A stretch of 64,000 nucleotides of DNA from the NCBI GenBank assembly GCA_020630975.1, contig JAHDID010000009.1, positions 62,001 to 126,000 of the forward strand, written 5' to 3'. This DNA is from Verrucomicrobiota bacterium. Lineage in GTDB: Bacteria; Verrucomicrobiota; Verrucomicrobiia; Verrucomicrobiales; DEV007. Shown here piece by piece: positions 7,434 to 15,748 of this stretch. A model generated the notes under the pieces. It had not been told where the DNA came from, made no database searches, and saw only the letters and a list, made by a program, of their open reading frames with translations. A program made the translations under genes and the position numbers. Each line of letters opens with the position of its first letter. Position 1 is the first letter of the stretch.

Positions 7434-10226
7434 CTAATCCAAATAGGCAAACTCGTTAAGGTTAAAGATCACCACGCAGACATGGCTCAGGCCGCGGATC
7501 CTGGCATCGACATCGCATTTCTGTAGATCCGGCACGTAGTTCTCATAGGCTGGCATGTGCTCGGTAAAGGTATAGTATTCGCCTGTCTTTTCGGCTCTCA
7601 CTGTCCTATTTATCTTAGTAGGCAAGTCCACCGGCTTATGGCTCAGGCTATGCTCTTCTTTCTCTGCTGCTCTCCAGTGATCCACACATGTCGCCACCTC
7701 TTCCTCATTAGCCGACCTACCCAGTGCGATCTCAAAGGCTCTGGCCACCGTCGCCTGATCCGACAACTCCATACCGACCAATCGATCGGCAAATGCCAGC
7801 GCCCGATCCTGCACCTCCTGCGCATTCATCATCGTCAGCGCCTGTGGGGCTACGGTGGAGGTCTCGCGGAGTTCGCAGGAGTTGTCTGGGCCGGGTTGGT
7901 TGAATGTCTCTAAAAACGGATCGCGCAGGCCACGGAGACGCTCGGCGTAGAGGCTGCGGCGGTTGCGCTGCTGGGGTGTGGGATCTGGCTCGTAGACCGA
8001 GGCTGTGCCACCCATGATCTGCCTCGGCTGCACCGCTACCTCGGCATTGATCTCTGGTCGACAGGGGATACCGCCGATTGCGGGATTCATCTCGCCGCTC
8101 GATACCAGCATGGCATCGCGCAGCTGCTCGGCTGTGAGTCGACGTGGCAGAAAGGTGGCGTAGTGCTTGCGCTTGGGATCTATCTCCTCGACTCGCTCTG
8201 GCTGCGGATGCGTACTACTGCGCTGGTAGGCGGCCGAGCTCATGATGAGTCGGTTCAGCTTTTTCACTGACCAGACGCTATCGATGAACCAATCTGCTAG
8301 GTAATCGAGCAGCTCAGGATGCGTTGGCAACTCGCCCGTACCGCCGAAGTTATTCGGATTACCCGCCAGCCCTTGTCCAAAGTGCCACGACCAGACTCGA
8401 TTGACCATGACCCTAGCGGCGAGTGGATTTTGTGGGTCCGTGATCCAATCCGCCAATGCCAAGCGCCGCTGCCCCATGCCCTTAGGGAAAGGCTTCGCCT
8501 GCATACCGCCTAGCGCCTCGGCCGCGCTTAGAGCACCCGGCACCACCGCATCGCCATGAGTGTAGACATCGCCTCCTGTGAAGATCACATCAGGATCGAA
8601 GCTGCCAGCATTCCATGGCTTTTTCGGTAGCTTCTGTCGCCCCTGGACATTGCGCTTGGTCACGGTCTTTCCGGTATATACTGACTGGGCGATAGGCCTC
8701 GTGCTATCTTGCTCGATCTGGTGCCTGATGATGTTTTTCGCCAAGCGCGCTTGCGATGCCTCATCGCCGGGACCTAGGCCATTCTCTCCAAGATTTACCT
8801 CGCCATCTTCTTTCTTCTTATTCTGCTGTACCTTGGCGTTGATCGCTGCTTTCTGTTGATTGAAGACGGCTATCTTTTCTTTAGTCCAAGCGTTGCGACG
8901 ATCAAAATCCAGCAATGATTCACTAGCTAAAAAATCCGCATCGCGATCGGCAAACTGAGTCGTCGAGAATACCGCCATCATGCGGTAGTAATCCCGCGTC
9001 GGTACGGGGTCGAATTTGTGGTCGTGGCATTTGGCGCACTGCATCGCGTGGGCGAGAAAGGTCTGCCCGACAGAATCGGTGACATCATCTAGCCACATCT
9101 GCCGAGTCTCTTTGAATACGGACATACCCGTCTGCTCCCATGGGCCCATGCGCAGAAAACCGGTAGCGATTAATTTCTCAGGATCAGTCGCATCCAGCTC
9201 GTCGCCCGCGATCTGTTCGCGAACGAAATCGCTGTAGGGTTTATCCTCATTAAAGGCGCGTACCACATAGTCGCGGTAGCGCCAGGCATTAGGTCGAGCG
9301 TAGTCATTGGCAAAGCCCCCTGAATCGGCGTAGCGGGCGACATCTAGCCAGTGCTGGGCAAACTGCTCACCATAGTGTGGCGAATCCATCAGGCTGGCGA
9401 TGAGACTGGCCACATCTGGATCAGCCATAAATTCGGTTACCAAATCGGGACTAGGTGGCAGCCCTGTCAGCCCAAAGTGGATCCTACGGATGAGCTGACG
9501 AGGCGATGCAGGCGGAGCTGCCTCTAGCCCGACTGACGATAGTCGAGCATCTATGAAATGATCGACTGGGTGAACGCCCTCAGGCACAGCAGCGACACTC
9601 AAAGGCCGATATGACCATAGCTTTTCAGATTCGTAGCGCCGATTTTGCCAATCCTCTGACAACGCCTTCGATGTCTGCACCATCTCGCCCTCGGCATACT
9701 CTGCCTGTATCGCTGCGACGGCTGCATCATCGGGCCAGGGCGCACCGGCATCGATCCAGTCGCGGATGTGCCACTGCTCCTCCTCGGTTAGTTTATCCGC
9801 CTCCTTCGGCGGCATCTCGTAGTCCTGCTCCTTTCGAGTGGTGGTCAGGTATAGAAAGCTCTGCTCCCCTTTACCCAGTATCGCCACCTCCTCGCCGAAG
9901 GTATCGCCACCGAGCAGTAGTGCCTCGCGAGTCCGCATATCGAAGCCGCCCTTGATCTTATCCGGATCGTCACCGTGGCAGGCATTGCATTTCTCAGCGA
10001 AAAGCGGCCGGATGTGCAGGGCGAATAGCTTGTCACCAGGTGTAGGTTCGGCGGCACTAGCAAAAGAGAGCAGTAGCAAAGCGACCAAGGAGGGGCGACG
10101 TCTCGTCGCCCAGCAACCCGAGCCAAAGCCGATCAGCCGCTGCCGAATTCTCCGCCCCAAGCCTGCTGGGCGACGAGACGTCGCCCCTCCTTGAGCCTGT
10201 GAATCTAGACTAATCCTATTCCTCAT
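7434..10226 (-). CDS. PSD1-type cytochrome protein (PSCyt1-DUF1549-DUF1553)
   Basis: Secreted protein of about 930 residues. Order: signal region, cytochrome-like PSCyt1 domain with heme motif CNACH, a DUF1549 region (VARYADSGGFANDY, AFNEDKPYSDFVREQIAGDE, CAKCHDHKFDP, a second CxxCH), and DUF1553 (MVNRVWSWHFGQGL, PTHPELLDYLADWF) to the end NLNEFAYLD. The role is unknown; family members pair with DUF1501 proteins and sulfatases. The start at 10226 (ATGAGGAATAGG, with GGAGGGG upstream; ATG at 10229 also possible) overlaps the stop of the hydrolase gene. A 108-bp class A repeat lies in frame between codon 11 and the hydrophobic core ALLLLSFASA, and supplies the residues CWATRRRPSLV just before it. 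Without the repeat the protein would have an ordinary signal peptide. Confidence 0.92.
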   Translation of the reverse strand: MRNRISLDSQAQGGATSRRPAGLGRRIRQRLIGFGSGCWATRRRPSLVALLLLSFASAAEPTPGDKLFALHIRPLFAEKCNACHGDDPDKIKGGFDMRTREALLLGGDTFGEEVAILGKGEQSFLYLTTTRKEQDYEMPPKEADKLTEEEQWHIRDWIDAGAPWPDDAAVAAIQAEYAEGEMVQTSKALSEDWQNRRYESEKLWSYRPLSVAAVPEGVHPVDHFIDARLSSVGLEAAPPASPRQLIRRIHFGLTGLPPSPDLVTEFMADPDVASLIASLMDSPHYGEQFAQHWLDVARYADSGGFANDYARPNAWRYRDYVVRAFNEDKPYSDFVREQIAGDELDATDPEKLIATGFLRMGPWEQTGMSVFKETRQMWLDDVTDSVGQTFLAHAMQCAKCHDHKFDPVPTRDYYRMMAVFSTTQFADRDADFLASESLLDFDRRNAWTKEKIAVFNQQKAAINAKVQQNKKKEDGEVNLGENGLGPGDEASQARLAKNIIRHQIEQDSTRPIAQSVYTGKTVTKRNVQGRQKLPKKPWNAGSFDPDVIFTGGDVYTHGDAVVPGALSAAEALGGMQAKPFPKGMGQRRLALADWITDPQNPLAARVMVNRVWSWHFGQGLAGNPNNFGGTGELPTHPELLDYLADWFIDSVWSVKKLNRLIMSSAAYQRSSTHPQPERVEEIDPKRKHYATFLPRRLTAEQLRDAMLVSSGEMNPAIGGIPCRPEINAEVAVQPRQIMGGTASVYEPDPTPQQRNRRSLYAERLRGLRDPFLETFNQPGPDNSCELRETSTVAPQALTMMNAQEVQDRALAFADRLVGMELSDQATVARAFEIALGRSANEEEVATCVDHWRAAEKEEHSLSHKPVDLPTKINRTVRAEKTGEYYTFTEHMPAYENYVPDLQKCDVDARIRGLSHVCVVIFNLNEFAYLD
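10086..10193. repeat. REP-like composite element, class A, inside the PSD1 reading frame (108 bp)
   Basis: Inverted arms from CAAGGAGGGGCGACG at 10086 to CCCCTCCTTG at 10193. The length, 108 bp, is exactly 36 codons, so the frame is kept. The element encodes an Arg-rich stretch immediately before the hydrophobic part of the signal peptide. Confidence 0.85.
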
Positions 10227-11064
10227 CATCCCCTCCCAAATGCTCATCAAAAAACTCTACCAGTGCATCCACAGCCTGCCTGCGATGCTCTGGCGCTCGC
10301 AGTAGCCCGTGTGGAGCCCCAGGAATAACCGTCAGCCCAGTCGGAATACCCAACTCTTCTGCCTTAGCACGAAACGCCACCGCACGGGTTGCGGCCTTGT
10401 CATGCTCGCCAGTGACGATCGCCACTGGCGGATCATCATCGGTCAGGTGCCGTATCGGCGACTGGTCCTTGTAGTTCTGCGGATTCTCATGGTGAAAGCC
10501 GCTCATAAATTTCGACCAGTTCTCCACCGTGGTATTGACGATATGTGGCTCGGAGAGATCGGTCTGAGCCCCCATACCGACGGCTGCATCGGGCCTGCAC
10601 GCCGGATCGCTCTCATCGACTACCGCTACCATCACCGCCAGATAGCCGCCTGCCGACGAGCCGGTCACTGCTATCCGCTCAGGGTCGATACCAAACTCCT
10701 CAGCATGCTCCCGCACATGCCGGATCGCTGCCTGCACATCGTGGAGCTGCGCTGGCGCGGGCGCCACATCGGTAAGCCTATAGCCTGAGCAGATCGCCAC
10801 ATAGCCACGCGCGGCTAGATCCTTGGCGAGAGGGTGCATATTGATCTTGGAGCCTTTGGCCCAAAATCCCCCATGTAGACAGAGGACAGCTGGGCGCACT
10901 GACTCATCGTCCGGACGAAATACATCGAGTCTCAGCGCTCCAGTCTCATGCTCGACAAAGATAATGTCCTGCCAGTTCTTTAAGCCCAGCTCCTCTGCCC
11001 CGCAGCAGACAGAAAACAACGCCATGATGAACCAAGTGCGCAAAAGCTGCTGAGTCGCCTTCAT
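10216..11064 (-). CDS. Secreted alpha/beta hydrolase (esterase/lipase type)
   Basis: Alpha/beta hydrolase of the hormone-sensitive-lipase/BD-FAE-like group. The oxyanion motif HGGFWAKGS is followed by the nucleophile elbow GSSAGGYLA; the acid is probably in VTGEHDKAA and the catalytic His in GAPHGLLRAPEH. A signal peptide precedes the domain (FIMALFSVCCGAEE). Start chosen at MKATQQLLRT; an upstream ATG at 11112 would add 16 residues before the signal region. The substrate is probably an ester on a polysaccharide or small molecule. The stop overlaps the start of the PSD1 gene, so the two are probably co-translated. Confidence 0.85.
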   Translation of the reverse strand: MKATQQLLRTWFIMALFSVCCGAEELGLKNWQDIIFVEHETGALRLDVFRPDDESVRPAVLCLHGGFWAKGSKINMHPLAKDLAARGYVAICSGYRLTDVAPAPAQLHDVQAAIRHVREHAEEFGIDPERIAVTGSSAGGYLAVMVAVVDESDPACRPDAAVGMGAQTDLSEPHIVNTTVENWSKFMSGFHHENPQNYKDQSPIRHLTDDDPPVAIVTGEHDKAATRAVAFRAKAEELGIPTGLTVIPGAPHGLLRAPEHRRQAVDALVEFFDEHLGGDDEE

Positions 11065-11143
11065 ACCTAGACCATCCCCTGACAGCCGCGAAAGCTCAAA
11101 ACAATAATCCACCGGATCACGCCCAAACAGAACGGCAGATCAC

Positions 11144-11284
11144 CTATTTCAACAATTTTGCCAAGCCCTCGAGATTGGCTCGCAAAGCCGCCTCAGCATC
11201 CAGATCGTGCTGATGGTCGGCTCCTTCGAAACAGCTCATAAGCCCTCTCGTGACCGCCCCAGAAAGCAAATAACTTGATGCCAT
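11144..11284 (-). CDS. Small ORF or decayed gene remnant (46 aa)
   Basis: ATG at 11284 to TAG at 11144. The reading frame stays open upstream to about 11375, through the 21-bp repeats, but has no other start. The product (ends EGADHQHDLDAEAALRANLE then GLAKLLK) has the amphipathic, charged look of the C-terminal helix of a cytoplasmic enzyme. This suggests the 3' end of a gene whose front was lost. No family recognised; it could also be non-coding. Confidence 0.25.
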   Translation of the reverse strand: MASSYLLSGAVTRGLMSCFEGADHQHDLDAEAALRANLEGLAKLLK

Positions 11285-11318
11285 GTCCCCAGGAGCTTGG
11301 TAGGCATCATCGGCGGCA

Positions 11319-11353
11319 TTGTACCCTATTGACTGAAAATTGTACCCTATTGA
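11319..11353 (+). repeat. 21-bp-phased tandem repeat, two copies of TTGTACCCTATTGA
   Basis: Copies at 11319-11332 and 11340-11353, start to start 21 bp, with an unrelated 7-bp spacer (CTGAAAA). It lies between the DUF3472-like gene's stop and the small remnant. The same 14-mer with the same 21-bp period occurs at 46896-46951 and 56262-56296. Confidence 0.8.
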
Positions 11354-11370
11354 ATCGAGCCAATAAAACC

Positions 11371-13419
11371 TTACTCACGCACTCTCAAAGTCTCGATATA
11401 GGCTCGGTCCTCGCTAGAAAACAGATCCAGCTGCATCGTGCCTTGTTTTCCGTCAGACTTTCGCTCTATCTGTATCCGACCGTTCGATACTCCTAAAAGC
11501 CTGCCCTCGAGAGTCCGAGCCTGCCCACCGACTCGATAAGTCCAGATCCGAAAGGGCTGGTCACCTAGAGATACGGCTGCTGCTCTGCTAGTTTTTGTAG
11601 AGGCCTCCAGAGGTGCTACTTTGACTACTGGGGCACCTGATTGTGGAGTCTGAAAGGAGTAGGTTTTCTCGGTCCATATTTGACTGACCTCATCGGTACA
11701 CAAGATGCGGAAGTAATAGGGCGTATTGGGCTCTAGGTCCGTCAGACGGACACGGTTCACACCTAGAGCGAGTGATGTGATCTCGGAGCTCTTTTGCCAA
11801 CTTTGCTCGTTGATTGCTTGGCTTAGCTCAGATTTACGCTCTGTCCCATGCAAATCTCGAGCGGCAAATGTGAGAGCATCCTTCTTACCGTAGTATAGGA
11901 CTCCTCCCTTAAAACCACTGCCTTTAGACACAATGAATTCTACCAAAGCTCCGGTAGCAGAAACCTCGGTCGCCTGTGCTTTTCCGTAGGTAATCGGTGT
12001 CGAGAAAACTCTCTCGATGGTCACATTAGTCAAAAACGCTGGCAATGTGTTGTCCGCCGGTACTTTTACCAAAGCAGCCTTGTGGTGATAAAGCCGAATA
12101 CCACCGCAGCCCATCGCATACTCTCCCTCTGCAGTGGTATACCAGCTCTTATTCACTGGTATATCACCCTTGCTACCGCTTCCGCCGGGCAAATATGTCT
12201 CCATACGCTGCCACGAGTCACCATCCCAGGCCCAACAAGCTCGCCGAACCTCGCGGTAGACATCACCTGTCCTCTCGCTCTGAGGCGGCCCCGGCACCTC
12301 GCAAAACGATCCCAGTTTCAGATGGGTTTGCGGTCTCCCACCATGCCACTTTTTGCCAGATGCGTAGTATTTCCACTGATTCGATGGATGATCGAAATAG
12401 TACCCATAATAGGTATCATACTCCTCATCGCTTTCGACGCGTAGCGCCTGGACCACTAGCTCGGGTCGGTCGGGCATTGGCTCCCACCCCCTTGGTTTTA
12501 CACCGGAACCCTCATGCCCAAATCCACTAAACTCACCCTCCGGAGAACCCACGCCCAATAAATGGGGCATTTGTTTGATATCATGCTCGGCACCTTTCTT
12601 GCCCCACATCGAAAAATTAAAGCCACCGCCGCTTTTTCTATCATTGTCAAAAGTGGTTCCATAGTACCCAAAGGGTGTGGTTATTGGAGAATAGTTCGAA
12701 ATAGGCACCATACTCCGCGTCGTAAACACCAAGAGTTTGGCATCCGATACCTTGGTGGTATCATAGCTACCATGCGCTGCGGCAGGGCGCCATCTCACCC
12801 TTAGCAAATGAGCATCGGCGATAGCAGGACCATATAGATCGATACGATGCAGATTTCCTATGCTACCTCTCCGCGTATCTGTCGCACTGATCGTTACTCG
12901 GTACTCTCCCGGCTTCTTCACATCGAAAGCCACATCCCATGGCTGGGCTTTGTCGGCAGTTGATTTAGCCGTAGTAACCTTCTGGACCTGATCTCCGAAT
13001 GAAATCTCTACTTTTGATCCAGGGTCGGTCGCCTCCATAAATACCTGCAGAGCAACCTTGCCCGGCCTCGCCACCAAGACATGCCAGCGCATGGAGTGAT
13101 TGGGCTCTCTCCATTCCAAATACCCGAAATTAGTAGCGATCAGATCCTCATCCCCAGCTTTGGGCAGTTTCGATTGGCCCTTCGCCACGATGCCTTTTTT
13201 GTCGAAAAATCCATTACTAGCAGTGAGGATCAGTTTATTATTTGATTCTCTCTGCCCTCGATAGGAAAATTTTCGCCCCAGCTGATCGACGCCACCTTCG
13301 ATGAGTTCCAGGTTCATACCCAGCTGTCCATTGCCATCCGGTGCCTCAGCCGCCACAAACCTAGGGTGGCCACTCAGCGCAAAAACCAATGCAAATAATA
13401 GACTGAGCAAAACTTTCAT
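11371..13419 (-). CDS. Secreted DUF5077/DUF3472-like protein with FnIII-like and SHD1-like tail
   Basis: 682 residues with a signal peptide (MKVLLSLLFALVFALSG, cleavage near VAAEA). The front third has a DUF5077-like beta-sandwich (YLEWREPNHSMRWHVLVARP and KKPGEYRVTISATD). The middle matches DUF3472 (FGYYGTTFDNDRKS, GGFNFSMWGK, WHGGRPQTHLKLGSFCEVPG), a module of secreted carbohydrate-associated proteins. It is followed by a fibronectin-III-like segment (VRLTDLEPNTPYYFRILCTD) and, at the C-terminus, an SHD1-like module (ARTLEGRLLGVSNGRIQI), common in planctomycete and verrucomicrobial exported proteins. Probably an extracellular carbohydrate-binding or -acting protein; no catalytic residues can be named. 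It is separate from the next gene upstream (13500). Confidence 0.75.
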   Translation of the reverse strand: MKVLLSLLFALVFALSGHPRFVAAEAPDGNGQLGMNLELIEGGVDQLGRKFSYRGQRESNNKLILTASNGFFDKKGIVAKGQSKLPKAGDEDLIATNFGYLEWREPNHSMRWHVLVARPGKVALQVFMEATDPGSKVEISFGDQVQKVTTAKSTADKAQPWDVAFDVKKPGEYRVTISATDTRRGSIGNLHRIDLYGPAIADAHLLRVRWRPAAAHGSYDTTKVSDAKLLVFTTRSMVPISNYSPITTPFGYYGTTFDNDRKSGGGFNFSMWGKKGAEHDIKQMPHLLGVGSPEGEFSGFGHEGSGVKPRGWEPMPDRPELVVQALRVESDEEYDTYYGYYFDHPSNQWKYYASGKKWHGGRPQTHLKLGSFCEVPGPPQSERTGDVYREVRRACWAWDGDSWQRMETYLPGGSGSKGDIPVNKSWYTTAEGEYAMGCGGIRLYHHKAALVKVPADNTLPAFLTNVTIERVFSTPITYGKAQATEVSATGALVEFIVSKGSGFKGGVLYYGKKDALTFAARDLHGTERKSELSQAINEQSWQKSSEITSLALGVNRVRLTDLEPNTPYYFRILCTDEVSQIWTEKTYSFQTPQSGAPVVKVAPLEASTKTSRAAAVSLGDQPFRIWTYRVGGQARTLEGRLLGVSNGRIQIERKSDGKQGTMQLDLFSSEDRAYIETLRVRE

Positions 13420-13499
13420 GGCTACCAGCCTGCCCTAATTTTAGCTGAAAAGCCAGACCATACTCGAGCGACCAGCCAGAGCACACCTACAGAGGGAGA

Positions 13500-15578
13500 T
13501 TATTCATCCCCGACACGCTCAAGCACGAGATTGAACATCTCTATATTGGGAAAACGCAGATTGAGCTCGCCATCTGTGACCACCACCTCAAACCGCCCCT
13601 CATGTTCGACCCACTCGCTTACCCCTTCGTGAGTGTAGCTTGGAGTCATCTGCAGGCCCTCTGCGAAAATATTATTGAGATCGCTGGGCCAGATCCGCCC
13701 CTGAAAACTCACCTTCCATCTGCCGTTTTTCACACGATGAGCCAGACCTCCAGAAAAAATAACAAAACTCGAATCCTCGGACATCGACCGAGTCTCGCCA
13801 GCTATCACATATTGCAGTTGGTACTTGGAGTCTTGGTAAAAGAATGATCCCGCTACCTGATGCTCCACATCTCGATCCGGTAGAAAGAAGCCCTCTCTGG
13901 TGCGCTCTGAAAACAAGGAGTACTCCGGCAATATGTCATCGTCTGCAATACCATGCGGTGCAAAATCCCAACGATACACGTCGCGTACATTTGCCTCAAA
14001 GTTACCTGTAGATAGTCCACGATCACTATCGTAATCATAGATAAAGGGCATGTGATGATCCTCCCAGAGTTTCTTTACCTCCTCTTGACCGAGTGCATCG
14101 GCGAAACTGCGAGTCAATGCATGGACAGCCTCCTCCGGAGACCCAGCGACTTTTTGCTGGCTCAGGTTGATCAGAGTCTCGATGAATTTCTCTTTACCAT
14201 ACTCCAGATAGATGTGGAATAAAAAGCTGCTCGCCAAGCCTGATCCATAAAAAATACTACCGCGAAGCTCTTTGGATTTCGGGCTTTCGAATGATGCGAA
14301 TGCATCGAGGTAGTTGGTCCTCGCCCGCCTCCAGTTTTTCAATCCATCCACCAGGATCTCTTTTGAGTTCCAGACATTGCCATACTGCCCATTGATATCG
14401 GTGATCGCATCTTCGCCACCTACTTCATACATCGTGACCGCCGTCAATAGATGCGGTCCCATGATCGATATATCCCCGACTCCGATATGGCTAAAACAAC
14501 CATTCGGCGGCCAGAACCCTCTGTGCTCAAACAATGGATTGGCCCCGCGTATGCCCTCGTAAAACAAAATGCGGTGCAGTGAGACATTCTCGGGCTCACG
14601 ATGAATATCTTCTGAGGGGACCTGCGCTGATGAGGTGGGGCCAGATCCTAGATTATTGTTCCCCATGAAGCCCTCAAAGTGCTTTTTCCCCCTCAGCCAT
14701 TCCTCGTAATGATTGTCGGGGAATCGCTCTTCCGACAGAAAATTATCTTTCACCAGCGCTTCTTGAAATACAGTTTCCGCCTGTTTGTACCACTTTAGCC
14801 ATCTCGTCGCATTCAGGTGTGCCCGCTCATCCACCTCACCACCCAGATGCTCGATACTCAGGGCGATATCTTTGTATACCCAGCGCTGGACCTCCGCCTT
14901 CACCGGGCCAGCCTCGGCAGTGTGCAGGCCGAGAAACTGGGCCTTTGGATCGGTCTCTAGCAGCCCCACATCGACACCGGCTAAATCGGTTTCGATAGCA
15001 AGCACTCGAGTTCGCAGAGTGTCAGGGCTGAAATCATTGCCTACCGGATCTGCCTCTGCCGCTAGGCGACTGATCTGGTACACCTCCTCTGGTGCTGTCA
15101 GCAGATCGATACCGACTTGATAATGACCTGCGACAGAAATCGAAAAGGTGTAACCACCCTCGGCATCGGTCCTAGTCGTGCCGATACAGCGCTCGGGGAT
15201 GCCATCCCGATTGTGGTCGAGGTACAGCTTCATCACCATGTCTACTACTGGGCGTTCAGAAGTATCTCTTTTGCTATCGGCATTAGTATCTATCCATGCC
15301 TGTCCTCGGAGTGCCTTGTTGATCACCTTCTTGATCATGGCACCAGACAGCTTGCTCAGCCGCTCGACGCTCTCAGCCGTGAGCTGATCCAACCCCACCT
15401 GATAGGTCGGTCCATCCTTTTTGGTGCTAAATGTCACACTCGTCTCACTGAGCTCGAGCACGATCACATCTAGAGCTCGCCCAGTAGATTTCTGGGTGAT
15501 CTCTACCGCCTCTACCGCCCACCCCAGGCAGAACAGTATCAGAGATAAGCATGTCGTGGTTTTCTGCGATCTGTTCAT
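13500..15578 (-). CDS. Large secreted protein with SHD1-like and SdrD_B-like domains
   Basis: 692 residues. A signal peptide (CLSLILFCLGWAVEA) is followed by an SHD1-like module (ALDVIVLELSETSVTF) and a SdrD_B/Cna_B-type beta-sandwich: GQAWIDTNADSKRDTSERPV and LYLDHNRDGIPERCIGTTRT, DAEGGYTFSI. The DxNxDxxxD-like pattern would bind calcium. From about residue 220 a long alpha-helical region follows, with motifs GFWPPNGCFSHIGVGDISIM and GSIFYGSGLASSFLFHIYLE, in which no HExxH or other metal site is seen; I do not recognise this domain. The C-terminal 150 residues look beta-rich (FYQDSKYQLQYVIAGETRS). Likely cell-surface or secreted. Start chosen at the ATG before the signal peptide. Confidence 0.65.
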   Translation of the reverse strand: MNRSQKTTTCLSLILFCLGWAVEAVEITQKSTGRALDVIVLELSETSVTFSTKKDGPTYQVGLDQLTAESVERLSKLSGAMIKKVINKALRGQAWIDTNADSKRDTSERPVVDMVMKLYLDHNRDGIPERCIGTTRTDAEGGYTFSISVAGHYQVGIDLLTAPEEVYQISRLAAEADPVGNDFSPDTLRTRVLAIETDLAGVDVGLLETDPKAQFLGLHTAEAGPVKAEVQRWVYKDIALSIEHLGGEVDERAHLNATRWLKWYKQAETVFQEALVKDNFLSEERFPDNHYEEWLRGKKHFEGFMGNNNLGSGPTSSAQVPSEDIHREPENVSLHRILFYEGIRGANPLFEHRGFWPPNGCFSHIGVGDISIMGPHLLTAVTMYEVGGEDAITDINGQYGNVWNSKEILVDGLKNWRRARTNYLDAFASFESPKSKELRGSIFYGSGLASSFLFHIYLEYGKEKFIETLINLSQQKVAGSPEEAVHALTRSFADALGQEEVKKLWEDHHMPFIYDYDSDRGLSTGNFEANVRDVYRWDFAPHGIADDDILPEYSLFSERTREGFFLPDRDVEHQVAGSFFYQDSKYQLQYVIAGETRSMSEDSSFVIFSGGLAHRVKNGRWKVSFQGRIWPSDLNNIFAEGLQMTPSYTHEGVSEWVEHEGRFEVVVTDGELNLRFPNIEMFNLVLERVGDE

Positions 15579-15748
15579 TGCTTGTGTCAGTCAGTTGCGA
15601 CCTTTCAGATGAGCTATCAGCCCTCTGTAGATGACCCAAAGTGAGCAAATCTTAGCTACCGCTGGCAATCGGCTCACACATATACGGGACCACGGGGGAC
15701 GCAATAAGGGCAGCTACGATTCCTCATCTTGTGGGACATTAGCTTCCG

